From: Gammaproteobacteria bacterium | GTDB lineage: Bacteria; Pseudomonadota; Gammaproteobacteria; SZUA-229 | Assembly (NCBI GenBank): GCA_030595325.1 | Contig: JAUVDN010000006.1 | Coordinates: forward strand, 1 to 44,575 | Reading direction: 5' to 3' | DNA length: 44,575 nt | Shown: positions 28,353 through 36,903 of the stretch, piece by piece | Numbering within the stretch: the stretch's first letter is position 1 | How the letters are laid out: the number at the start of each line of letters is the position of its first letter | Made by a program: the position numbers and the translations under genes | Notes under the pieces: model-generated | Database searches by the model: none | Seen by the model: the letters and a program-made list of their open reading frames with translations, nothing else | Told to the model about the DNA's origin: nothing

Positions 28353-28376
28353 ATATCAATAGATTTCTATTGATAT
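28353..28376. promoter_or_regulatory. 24-bp near-perfect palindrome upstream of the Cys-rich peptide gene
   Basis: ATATCAATAGA (28353-28363), two central bases TT, then TCTATTGATAT (28366-28376): 11-bp arms with no mismatch. It lies 49 bases upstream of the ATG at 28304 on the minus strand, where the promoter should be, and 92 bases beyond the stop of the DUF302 gene. An operator for a dimeric repressor or activator is the best guess. It does not match a Fur box well. Confidence 0.6.
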
Positions 28377-28467
28377 TAATAATGGTTAACGCATTTGAAG
28401 GGCCACTGTCTAAAAAGTTCAACTGCACACAAATTTTTAGACCGATTTTATATTCACGGCAGGATAA

Positions 28468-28962
28468 TTATTTCATACCCAGTTCTATAGCTGCAATCAC
28501 TTCAGATTCAATCGTCATCAAAAGATCTTTAGCTGGGCTACTTTGTGCGTTAATAGCAGGGCGGTTGAATAACACCGTTGTTTTGCCATCACGCTCGATT
28601 AAAGTGATATGCAGCGGGCAAAAACCCAGCATATCAGGATCCAGGTTACTCACTTTGTTGGCATACCAACCATTACAGAAGATCATACTTCTAATTTCTG
28701 ACAGTTGATTCTGGTTGTATCCCTCTCCCCATTTATCAGAAAAACGTGCCAGATTGGCTCCAATATCTGGCTCAAAAACAACAAAAAAACGCGTATCTTC
28801 CAGACTTTTATAAAGCTTATCGTATACAACAGACACCGGTTTATTCACTGTCTGCTGATAAACTGCGGGATTAACAACCGGTTCACTTTCCGCATTCACC
28901 AATATCGGACATAGCATTAGCAATATCAGCACAAACCCAGTTTTTACATTTTTCTCGCTCAA
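28468..28962 (-). CDS. DUF302-domain secreted protein
   Basis: The 164-residue protein begins with a signal peptide (hydrophobic FVLILLMLCPILVNA) and contains a DUF302 (TT1751-like) domain: VYDKLYKSLEDTRFFVVFEPDIG, FCNGWYANKVSNLDPDMLGFCPLHITL and TVLFNRPA. DUF302 proteins bind small ligands or metals, but no general role is established. The first possible start is TTG at 28962, with a stop codon five codons upstream. No clear ribosome site is seen, so the start is uncertain. It lies upstream of the Cys-rich peptide gene on the same strand and is divergent from hemB. Confidence 0.82.
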   Translation of the reverse strand: MSEKNVKTGFVLILLMLCPILVNAESEPVVNPAVYQQTVNKPVSVVYDKLYKSLEDTRFFVVFEPDIGANLARFSDKWGEGYNQNQLSEIRSMIFCNGWYANKVSNLDPDMLGFCPLHITLIERDGKTTVLFNRPAINAQSSPAKDLLMTIESEVIAAIELGMK

Positions 28963-29074
28963 ATTTAACTAATTATTTATTATGTCTTTGTTATTATTCT
29001 TGGAAAAATGACAAAACCTCAGACACCAACCCATGACATCTAACAATGGCATCAGACATTTAGCCTGTTACAAT

Positions 29075-29096
29075 ACAATAAATTTCGATTTATTGT
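29075..29096 (+). promoter_or_regulatory. UUCG-loop hairpin just before the hemB ribosome site
   Basis: ACAATAAAT (29075-29083), loop TTCG, ATTTATTGT (29088-29096) form a perfect 9-bp stem. GGAG, the hemB ribosome site, begins at 29097, directly next to the stem. The stem is almost all A-U, so it would be of modest stability; a role in hemB translation is speculative. Confidence 0.5.
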
Positions 29097-29107
29097 GGAG
29101 CAAGTAA

Positions 29108-30115
<1,008 letters not shown>

Positions 30116-30133
30116 ATATAAAAATACAACCTT

Positions 30134-30976
30134 ATGACATCAGACAACATTGACCGCTACGCTGTTTTTGGCAACCCTGTCGAGCACAGCAAGTCACCAC
30201 AGATTCACGCCATGTTTGCCAAGCAAACCGGGCAGACATTAGTTTATACAGCAGAACTAGCCGAACTTAATCAGTTTGAACCAGCGGTAAAAGCTTTCAT
30301 TGCACACAATGGTAAAGGCTTGAACATCACAGTTCCATTTAAGCAGGATGCATGGTCAATCGCAGCCAAACACAGTGACCGTGCGGCGCGTGCTGGCGCA
30401 GTAAACACCTTAGCATTACAACCTGATGGTAGTTTGTTCGGCGATACTACTGATGGCGTTGGGCTGGTTCGAGACTTAATGCAAAACCATCACGTTCAAC
30501 TGCAGGATAAAAATATTTTAATCATTGGCGCAGGCGGCGCAGTTCGCGGTGTACTTGAAGCCATCCTTGATCAACAGCCTGCCTCATTAATAATCAGCAA
30601 TCGGACTAAAGAAAAAGCGACGCAACTAGCGGAAGATTTTTTCAATCTGGGTAATATTTCTGGTTGCGGGCTAGACGAGATACGTGACACCCGTTTTGAT
30701 ATTGTGATTAATGGCACATCAGCCAGCCTAAAAGGTGACCTGCCACCACTACCCGAAACTATCTTTGCCGAAGCCAGCTGCAGTTACGACATGATGTATG
30801 CCGCACAGGCGACACCCTTCATGCAGTGGTCTTCAGACAATGGCGCAAAAATAATACTGGATGGTTTGGGCATGCTGGTCGAGCAGGCTGCCGAATCTTT
30901 TTATATCTGGCGTGATGTAAAACCAGAAACTAAAAATGTTATTACACACATCAGAAATCTCCTCACAAAATCATAA
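30134..30976 (+). CDS. aroE: Shikimate 5-dehydrogenase
   Basis: AroE reduces 3-dehydroshikimate to shikimate with NADPH in aromatic amino acid synthesis. The 280-residue protein starts with RYAVFGNPVEHSKSPQIHAMF. It carries the catalytic Lys in LNITVPFKQDAW, the NADP site IIGAGGAVRGVLEAI, and ISNRTKEKA, where the Arg recognises the NADP phosphate. DGLGMLVEQAAESF lies near the end. It lies 18 bases after hemB and is probably co-transcribed. Confidence 0.97.
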   Translation: MTSDNIDRYAVFGNPVEHSKSPQIHAMFAKQTGQTLVYTAELAELNQFEPAVKAFIAHNGKGLNITVPFKQDAWSIAAKHSDRAARAGAVNTLALQPDGSLFGDTTDGVGLVRDLMQNHHVQLQDKNILIIGAGGAVRGVLEAILDQQPASLIISNRTKEKATQLAEDFFNLGNISGCGLDEIRDTRFDIVINGTSASLKGDLPPLPETIFAEASCSYDMMYAAQATPFMQWSSDNGAKIILDGLGMLVEQAAESFYIWRDVKPETKNVITHIRNLLTKS

Positions 30977-31087
30977 GGCTTTTGGATACCAACCAATCGT
31001 TGTCTGTTTTCGCCGAGAACGGACATTCAGTATTGCGCGGAATGATTCTCGTTTGTCACCGACCCCTTTTATTTGGATTTTATTTTT

Positions 31088-31172
31088 CTTTGTACAAATT
31101 TGTTCGCTTTTAGTGACGTTCCGCCAAGGTCACCTATGTGGTGTTCTGAAGCATTGAGGAAGAAACCCTCAA
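31088..31172. repeat. Imperfect direct repeat flanking the toxin-antitoxin pair, copy 1
   Basis: It aligns with 31929-32013 at a constant offset of 841 bases. The two copies share TTTGTTCGCTTTTAGT exactly (31099-31114), then CCAAGGTC, TGTGGTGT, ATTGAGG and AGAAACC in the same order and spacing. The repeats bracket the toxin-antitoxin genes, which suggests insertion as a cassette or a duplication around it. Confidence 0.75.
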
Positions 31173-31208
31173 TACTTTTTAAGAGAGAATGAAAACGCTA
31201 GTTAGATA

Positions 31209-31496
31209 TTAGTGACTTAGTGCTTTAAGCACCGCTTTTGGTTCTTTGGCTACTACGTTTAATAAAACCAAGGCCGGCCCTTGAGGTGTTCGGTCACCAC
31301 GTTCCCAGTGGCGAAGTGTACTAACGCTTATACCAAATGCTGAGGCGAATTCATTTTGGGACATACCTATCTGAGCTCGAATGTTTTTTACATCTACAGG
31401 TGTGAATTCATGCACCACTGCTTTTCCTTTTTTTCCTTTTGAAAACTCTAGAGCTTCATCAAGGCCTTGTTTGATACTATCAAATGCTTTACTCAT
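31209..31496 (-). CDS. NadS/HigA-type helix-turn-helix antitoxin
   Basis: The 95-residue protein has an Xre-type helix-turn-helix in its C-terminal half: VKNIRAQIGMSQNEFASAFGIS, then VSTLRHWERGDRTPQGPALVLL. Such proteins neutralise RelE/ParE or HigB toxins and repress their own operon. Its ATG overlaps the stop of the upstream toxin gene by one base. Toxin-first order is typical for HigBA/NadS-type pairs. The role is inferred from domain and context. Confidence 0.88.
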   Translation of the reverse strand: MSKAFDSIKQGLDEALEFSKGKKGKAVVHEFTPVDVKNIRAQIGMSQNEFASAFGISVSTLRHWERGDRTPQGPALVLLNVVAKEPKAVLKALSH

Positions 31497-31831
31497 TACT
31501 GACCTCCATAATTTTTAATAAGTAACGACGTTAATTTGGCTAGATCGTTACGCTCGGACTTCGTTAGATTGGATTTTTCACCTTTACCAAATAAGGTTAA
31601 AAGAAATAAGGGCATCGACTCACTGTGGTGGTAATAAATTACACGCACACCGCCACTTTTACCTTTGCCTTGCGCAGACCATCGTAATTTACGTATACCA
31701 CCAGTACCTTGCATGATGTCGCCAGCCGATGGGTGAGAGGCTAAATAATTTATAATACTTAGTCTTTCAGAACTACTGAGTATTTTGTCTGATCTTTTCA
31801 GGAATTCAGCCAGTTCTACTATGGTTTGCAT
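31496..31831 (-). CDS. RelE/HigB-family toxin
   Basis: The 111-residue protein has the RelE/ParE-fold pattern: an N-terminal helix (TIVELAEFLKRSDKILSSSE), GDIMQGTGGIRKLRWSAQGKGK, then strands GGVRVIYYHHSESMPLFLLTLFGKGEK and a C-terminal Leu/Lys helix. RelE-type toxins cleave mRNA at the ribosome; activity is inferred. I start at the ATG at 31831, just after a palindrome and -10 element. An upstream alternative start would run through that promoter. Confidence 0.87.
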   Translation of the reverse strand: MQTIVELAEFLKRSDKILSSSERLSIINYLASHPSAGDIMQGTGGIRKLRWSAQGKGKSGGVRVIYYHHSESMPLFLLTLFGKGEKSNLTKSERNDLAKLTSLLIKNYGGQ

Positions 31832-31842
31832 AACTACAAGTG

Positions 31843-31859
31843 TAATCCAATGGATTATA
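31843..31859 (-). promoter_or_regulatory. Toxin-antitoxin promoter -10 with overlapping operator palindrome
   Basis: TAATCCA (31843-31849), one base, TGGATTA (31851-31857) form a perfect palindrome. On the minus strand it overlaps TATAAT (31854-31859), about 23 bases upstream of the toxin ATG. That is the expected layout for autorepression by the antitoxin. No good -35 is seen, and the leader would be very short. Confidence 0.65.
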
Positions 31860-31928
31860 GCTGTCAATACACGAAATTCGAGATAAATCCTAAAAACCTT
31901 GGCCGTATACAGCTATAACGAATGTCTC

Positions 31929-32013
31929 CTTTGTATGGTTTTGTTCGCTTTTAGTAATATATCACCAAGGTCGGTTTTGTGGTGTACGGGTCGATTGAGG
32001 TAGAAACCTTGAA
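31929..32013. repeat. Imperfect direct repeat flanking the toxin-antitoxin pair, copy 2
   Basis: Counterpart of 31088-31172, offset 841 bases; TTTGTTCGCTTTTAGT lies at 31940-31955. It lies upstream of the toxin promoter and just past the 3' end of the DUF3570 gene. Confidence 0.75.
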
Positions 32014-32092
32014 TGTCGTTTATGTAAAACAGACCTAATTTTCAAAGAAAACATTAAGATCACTCAGGATTCTAGGCGTATTCCCTTAACCA

Positions 32093-33400
32093 TTACCAGC
32101 GCAACGAATACCCCACGTTCAGAATTATCGCATCCAGGTCAGGCGTTTCTTCTATCACAGGCACATCACCATCATCAAATGACTGCGTCATGAACTCACC
32201 CCGTACTGATAGCTCACTGTTTGCGCCTAAGGCATAACCATATTTCAGACCTACCGTACTGGTGGTCATTTTCATTAATCTCGAGTCACTACTGACTTCA
32301 CTCACTAACACGTTACCACTGGCATCCACATCGCTACCCTGTATTAGATTATGTCGATAAAAATCTGCCTGATCCTGCATGTAATAGCGCAAGTGAGGTT
32401 GCAAATAACTACGGCCCATTTCATAACGGTATTTAAAATCAAAGGTGTTCGATGTAATACCCCAATCATCCCAAAAATAACGATAAGAGAAATGTATAAC
32501 ATCTTCTGAAAGATGATGCGCTGTTCTAAATAACCAGCTGTTTCGTTGTCGTGAGTCAGGCCTATTCTCATAGACATAGGGCAACGCATCTGCGTTTACA
32601 TTGAGCAACGCAGAGTTATCAGGAAGACCAGTAATCGGGTCAACGACGGTCACGATTTTAAAAGGATCAGATAAATAACCGTCAGACATACCGTATGAAT
32701 AATTTAATTCGATTAGTGTCTTTCGGTTAATTACCTGTGTCACACCAAAAATAAAATCAGTAATTGTTTTTGAGTCACTGCCACCTTCACGATTAGTATC
32801 GCTCGGTTCTCGCATTGGACTCAGCGCAATAGGAATTTCGCCTTCTGGCGACAAAGTATCATTGTTAAACGCCACGCCGGCAGACAAGGTTGTATTTTTA
32901 TTGTTTAAGTCTTTAAAGTAAGTACCACTCACACCCAGTGATAAGTAGTCATATTCTTTTGACGCGTTAAAACCAATCTTAACTCTTGATAAACGGTTAA
33001 TCGGCAACGTCCAGTCCGCACCAATAGCAACACGTGTATCTCTAAAGCTGTCATCAAGAGGATTATCGCCAGGTTGAACGGTATAACTTTTGTTACCTGA
33101 TGGCGTGGTAAAAGTTTGCACAACAGAAGAAGGGTGCGCTCCATTTGGCGTCGCGCCGGTCAATACATCTATCACCAGCCTGAGATCAACACGCTCACGC
33201 TCACCCTCGTCCCCAATATTTTTTCCTGCATAGATAGCAGGCTCAAATGCAGACACACGACCATCACCTTCGCTGTAATACAGAAAGGCGGTGTCTATAT
33301 CCCAGTCTTCTGATTCCGATGCATTTACTGCAATAACTGGTACCTGCAATAGCGCACATGACGCAATACCCAGCTTCTTTGTTATTTTATTTAGTTGCAT
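32093..33400 (-). CDS. DUF3570 outer-membrane beta-barrel protein
   Basis: The 435-residue protein has a signal peptide (to about residue 26, ending VNASES). It then shows alternating hydrophobic/polar strands typical of an outer-membrane barrel, ending in the aromatic LNVGYSLRW. The N-terminal WDIDTAFLYYSEGDGRVSAFEP and RDTRVAIGADW blocks match DUF3570 as I know it. Its ATG overlaps the DUF4266 stop by 10 bases. Together with the thioredoxin gene they form one tight minus-strand operon. The function is unknown; a surface or export role linked to the lipoprotein partner is inference. Confidence 0.88.
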   Translation of the reverse strand: MQLNKITKKLGIASCALLQVPVIAVNASESEDWDIDTAFLYYSEGDGRVSAFEPAIYAGKNIGDEGERERVDLRLVIDVLTGATPNGAHPSSVVQTFTTPSGNKSYTVQPGDNPLDDSFRDTRVAIGADWTLPINRLSRVKIGFNASKEYDYLSLGVSGTYFKDLNNKNTTLSAGVAFNNDTLSPEGEIPIALSPMREPSDTNREGGSDSKTITDFIFGVTQVINRKTLIELNYSYGMSDGYLSDPFKIVTVVDPITGLPDNSALLNVNADALPYVYENRPDSRQRNSWLFRTAHHLSEDVIHFSYRYFWDDWGITSNTFDFKYRYEMGRSYLQPHLRYYMQDQADFYRHNLIQGSDVDASGNVLVSEVSSDSRLMKMTTSTVGLKYGYALGANSELSVRGEFMTQSFDDGDVPVIEETPDLDAIILNVGYSLRW

Positions 33401-33600
33401 CCGCAGCCTCCACCACCTACACCTTGGCCACCACTAGATGCTTCTTTACTAAAATAGATATGCTCGTCGTAAAAATTATCAAAAAAATCTGGGACTGGCC
33501 GCATTGAATCCTTGGCAAGCAGGTCGCGTTCCCAGGGTTCGACACCCATTGAACTACAACCAGCAGCAGTAACTATAAACACCAAAACTAAATATCTCAC
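33391..33600 (-). CDS. DUF4266 small lipoprotein with Gly-Cys tail
   Basis: This 69-residue protein begins MRYLVLVFIVTAAGCSS with a lipobox AAGC. It has the conserved GVEPWERDLLAKDSMRPV core and ends in a Gly-rich tail, GGQGVGGGGCGCN. Start: the GTG at 33600 has AGGTGG 5 bases upstream, preferable to the GTG three codons earlier. The last residues CGCN could bind metal, form a disulfide with the neighbouring thioredoxin, or be a modification site; none of these is shown by sequence alone. It overlaps the DUF3570 gene and follows the thioredoxin gene by 9 bases. Confidence 0.87.
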   Translation of the reverse strand: MRYLVLVFIVTAAGCSSMGVEPWERDLLAKDSMRPVPDFFDNFYDEHIYFSKEASSGGQGVGGGGCGCN

Positions 33601-33609
33601 TACTGCCAC

Positions 33610-33948
33610 CTATTTATTTTTTAATAATGACTGAATTGCTAATTCGAGCTGCTGTTTATCTTTATCGCGAAAACCGATATGTGAAGCATGCACTTTTCCA
33701 TTACGGCCAATCAGATAGCTGCTTGGCATGCCTTGCAACTTATAACTAGATGCACTTGTGCCGCTCTCATCAAATGCTACTTTGAAATTCACGTCCATCG
33801 CTTTAAGAAATTCATCGGCCAGCCTCCTGTCTTTATCCAGGTTAACCGCAATAACTTCGAACCCCTGATCAGCGTAGCTTTGTTTTATGTCGCGCATCCA
33901 AGGAAAGGATTTACGGCATGGCACACACCAAGACGCCCTAAAATCCAT
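33610..33948 (-). CDS. TlpA/ResA-like thioredoxin, N-terminally truncated
   Basis: The 112-residue protein has the redox motif ASWCVPCRKSFPWM, a central VIAVNLDKDRRLADEF and the cis-Pro loop GMPSSYLIGRNGKV, all intact. Usual TlpA-type proteins carry a signal peptide and about 30-40 more residues before the CXXC strand. Here the ATG lies six codons before WCVPC and a TAA stands five codons upstream. In another frame LAEIIQV resembles the missing strand, so a frameshift or degraded 5' end is likely. Without a signal it would stay in the cytosol, unlike its lipoprotein and outer-membrane partners. It begins the operon, 115 bases after the GAF-GGDEF-EAL stop. Confidence 0.8.
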   Translation of the reverse strand: MDFRASWCVPCRKSFPWMRDIKQSYADQGFEVIAVNLDKDRRLADEFLKAMDVNFKVAFDESGTSASSYKLQGMPSSYLIGRNGKVHASHIGFRDKDKQQLELAIQSLLKNK

Positions 33949-34063
33949 CAGGCTACACTTGAATTATCTCAGCCAGAAAAAGGCAGCGGACTAAAAGTTA
34001 TCGTTACTTTTACACAGCACTAAACAGTAGCTATAAACAGCAACACTGACTAATTTATACACA

Positions 34064-35974
34064 TTATTGCAAGGCAATAAGCTCATCGAACTCAGAATTT
34101 GGCACCGCTTTACTGATTAAAAATCCTTGTATCGTGTCGCAGCCTAACTCTGTTAATAAATCTAAAGCAGATTGATTTTCCACACCTTCTGCAACCACAG
34201 TCAGACCAAGGTTGTGTGCCAGCTCGATAGTAGAGCGCACAACTGCTTCATCGTCTTTGTTATCAACCAAATCTTTGATAAAAGTCTGATCTATCTTTAA
34301 TTCGCTGACTGGCAAACGGCGAATACGGCTCAATGAAGAATAACCCGTACCGTAATCATCGATGGACAACACAACACCTAAAGAACAAACATGATCAAGA
34401 ACTTCTGCAAGCCGATCAAATTCCGACAAGAATAAATTTTCGGTGATTTCAAACGTTAATAACTCACCATCAGTTTCATCTTTTATAATTTTATCAATAT
34501 TTTCTTTGAACTCGGGATGCATTAATGTCTGCGGAGATAAATTAACCGCTATACGCAATACACTGCTTCCGCTTTTCCATTGTCTCGCTTGCGCCAGTGC
34601 AGTTTCTATCGCCCAATAAGTGTATTCATCAATCATACCATTCTGCTCTAACACTCGAATAAAGATATTAGGCGGAACATTACCGCGCTTCTTGTTAGAC
34701 CATCGACCCAATGCCTCGGCGGCAACGATCTGACCTGTTTCAGCACTTACTTTAGGCTGGTAGTGCAATTTAAATTGTTTCTCTTCTAACGCTTTGCGCA
34801 CATCAGAGACCATCGCCAGATGACCTTGTGCCAGATAATCATTTCCTGAGTCGTAGACACATACTTTTACATTACTGCTTTTTGCTTCATACATCGCAAT
34901 GTCTGCATGACTTAACAGACTACTGATATTAGTGCCATGTTCAGGGTAAACAGCAACACCGATACTTGCACTCACAACAATATTATTCGCTTCAATCGCA
35001 AACGCCTGTTTTAAACACTCTATGAATGAATCAGCACGCTTTTTAGCTTTCTCTAACGTGTGATTAGGTAGAATGATAATAAATTCATCACCGCCAAGGC
35101 GCGCCAATGTTTCGTTGTTTTTAACCTCACTATCGAAACGCCGCGCAATTTTATTTAATAACCTGTCACCGTTATCATGTCCCAGGGCATCATTTATACC
35201 TTTAAAACTATCAATATCAATCAGCAAAACACCAATATTTTTTTCTTTACGAGACGCTTCTTTAATATCGCGAGAAAGACGGTCATGAAATAAAGAACGA
35301 TTGGGCAGCGAAGTAACAGAGTCATAAAGCGAAAGATACTCCAGTTCTTTACTGCTTTCGATGAGTTGCTTATTCAGATTTTCCAGTTTGAAACGGTAGT
35401 CTTCATTTAACTCATGAGAGACTTCCATACATTTGACCGCCATCGCATTTTCTATAGCAACAGAAACGATACTGGCAAACAGCTGTAACAGGTTCAGGTC
35501 TTTTTTATTAAAACTTTCGCCATTCAATTTATTTAAACCAGCAATTCCACCCAAAAACTGTTTTCTGCCTTGCAGCGGTACCAGAATCATGTTGCTGGCT
35601 TCTTTTTCCCAGCGATTTTTTTCTTCATCACTAAGCTCGTTCATCATGCCCTGCCACCAGGGCTTTTTGTGCTTCCAGACCCAGCCGCAGACACCAAATT
35701 CAAGCGGTAACGATTCACCTATGATTTCATTAGCGTTCTCACCGGAACCACCCCGGTACGTATAGGTTTCACCGTTATCGTCTAATAATGGAATTAACAA
35801 AGTTTCAGCGTTAACCAACTCACGGGCGCGATTGGCGACTATCTGAAAGACCTTTTCTATATCGAGCTCACTGCCAATTTCTGCGAATGATTGCTGCAAC
35901 AACTCAATCTCAGTCTCTTTTTCCTGAAGACTGCGGCTAAGATCAACCACATTTACTTTTTTATTCGATCCCAT
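34064..35974 (-). CDS. GAF-GGDEF-EAL cyclic-di-GMP signalling protein
   Basis: The 636-residue cytosolic protein has a coiled-coil start (SLQEKETEIELLQQS), a GAF sensor (about 35-180), a second coiled coil, then GGDEF and EAL domains. LARLGGDEF (about 294-298) is intact, but the RxxD inhibitory site is absent (KNNE). The EAL domain has AAEALGRW (about 420), NLSPQ, TFEITE, IDDYGTGYSS and AEGVEN, so it looks catalytically competent. GAF may bind a small ligand. The ATG at 35974 is preferred; a GTG seven codons upstream is possible. It is the second dual-domain c-di-GMP protein in the window. Confidence 0.93.
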   Translation of the reverse strand: MGSNKKVNVVDLSRSLQEKETEIELLQQSFAEIGSELDIEKVFQIVANRARELVNAETLLIPLLDDNGETYTYRGGSGENANEIIGESLPLEFGVCGWVWKHKKPWWQGMMNELSDEEKNRWEKEASNMILVPLQGRKQFLGGIAGLNKLNGESFNKKDLNLLQLFASIVSVAIENAMAVKCMEVSHELNEDYRFKLENLNKQLIESSKELEYLSLYDSVTSLPNRSLFHDRLSRDIKEASRKEKNIGVLLIDIDSFKGINDALGHDNGDRLLNKIARRFDSEVKNNETLARLGGDEFIIILPNHTLEKAKKRADSFIECLKQAFAIEANNIVVSASIGVAVYPEHGTNISSLLSHADIAMYEAKSSNVKVCVYDSGNDYLAQGHLAMVSDVRKALEEKQFKLHYQPKVSAETGQIVAAEALGRWSNKKRGNVPPNIFIRVLEQNGMIDEYTYWAIETALAQARQWKSGSSVLRIAVNLSPQTLMHPEFKENIDKIIKDETDGELLTFEITENLFLSEFDRLAEVLDHVCSLGVVLSIDDYGTGYSSLSRIRRLPVSELKIDQTFIKDLVDNKDDEAVVRSTIELAHNLGLTVVAEGVENQSALDLLTELGCDTIQGFLISKAVPNSEFDELIALQ

Positions 35975-36090
35975 AAATATTTGGACTAATTCCACCTAAA
36001 ATCAACGAGTTATATAAAATACTAACGTGAAGTATAGTCTATAAATATGTAAACTAGTGGGGCATAATCCACAAATGGCAGAATTTTTAT

Positions 36091-36111
36091 GCCACTCTTG
36101 TCAAGAGTGGC
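36091..36111. terminator. Hairpin after the gamma-carbonic anhydrase gene
   Basis: GCCACTCTT (36091-36099), loop GTC, AAGAGTGGC (36103-36111): perfect 9-bp stem, 91 bases past the stop of the gene at 36202. There is no T-run on the minus side, so termination would be weak. It could also act in the leader of the GAF-GGDEF-EAL gene. Confidence 0.5.
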
Positions 36112-36201
36112 GGAACATTAATAGCAATCCAAGCTTTGCTTCAGAGTAAAATAGTCGGCCTCAAATAATCAGCCACGATCCATCGACTACAAATTGCAGC
36201 C

Positions 36202-36732
36202 TTAAGATCTGTGTCTGTTTTTAAGCTTTACGTACTGCTGCGCCGAATATTTCAAAAAGGCCTTTTCCTTATTCGTTAACTCCCTTACTTTTTTAACTGG
36301 GCTACCCAGCCACATATAACCACCTTCTAACACCTTGTTTGGCGGCACCAGACTACCCGCACCCACCATTGCACCTGATTGAATAACCGAGCCATCCAGT
36401 ACTACTGAACCCATACCAATCAAACATAAATCCTCGACTGTACAGGCATGCAATACCACGTTATGCCCGACAGTGACATCATTACCCACACTGAGTTTGA
36501 AACCGCCCGGTGCATATTCGCTGTCATGGGTGACATGCAATATGCTGCCATCTTGTATATTCGTGCGTTTGCCGATAACGATTGAGTGAATATCGCCACG
36601 AACAGAACAACAGGGCCAAATCGAACTGTCCTCACCAATCTGTACATTACCGGTAACCACTGCACTGTCATCAACAAAAGCAGTACCATCTATCTGTGGC
36701 GTAAATTCTTCAAAAGAACGTATATTCGTCAT
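36202..36732 (-). CDS. Gamma-carbonic anhydrase family protein (YrdA-like)
   Basis: This is a left-handed beta-helix protein of 176 residues with hexapeptide repeats (VTGNVQIGEDSSIWPCCSV, VLDGSVIQSGAMVGAG). The three metal His are visible in ILHVTHD and GHNVVLHAC. RGDIHSIVIGKRTNIQDG is typical of the YrdA/CaiE branch. Carbonic anhydrase activity is shown for only some members, so I do not claim it. It lies upstream of the GAF-GGDEF-EAL gene on the same strand and is divergent from ubiA. Confidence 0.92.
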   Translation of the reverse strand: MTNIRSFEEFTPQIDGTAFVDDSAVVTGNVQIGEDSSIWPCCSVRGDIHSIVIGKRTNIQDGSILHVTHDSEYAPGGFKLSVGNDVTVGHNVVLHACTVEDLCLIGMGSVVLDGSVIQSGAMVGAGSLVPPNKVLEGGYMWLGSPVKKVRELTNKEKAFLKYSAQQYVKLKNRHRS

Positions 36733-36751
36733 TATTTAACTCTTTAGACAG

Positions 36752-36793
36752 TTTAGGTTTATGGGTTTAGGTTTATGGGTTTAGGCTTATGTA
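36752..36793. repeat. 14-bp tandem repeat, three copies
   Basis: TTTAGGTTTATGGG occurs at 36752-36765 and 36766-36779, with a third altered copy at 36780-36793. It lies in the 171-base region between the divergent gamma-carbonic anhydrase gene and ubiA. It is probably a slippage product; any effect on promoter spacing is unknown. Confidence 0.8.
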
Positions 36794-36903
36794 TTTAGAT
36801 CGTAAATGAGATTTATCAAACAGCTCCTATCAAAAACTATACCACTGATTGAAAATTCGATAATAGAAATATTTAGATAACAGAATCAGGTAAAATTGCC
36901 TGG

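Noticed and set aside
31862-31867. TTGACA on the minus strand as -35 of the toxin promoter
   Set aside because: It is only two bases from the -10 TATAAT, an impossible spacing for sigma-70.
31088-32013. Integron cassette with attC sites around the toxin-antitoxin pair
   Set aside because: Only one R'-like word (GTTAGAT) is seen, no matching R'' core or clear attC fold, and no integrase in the window; kept only as a flanking-repeat observation.
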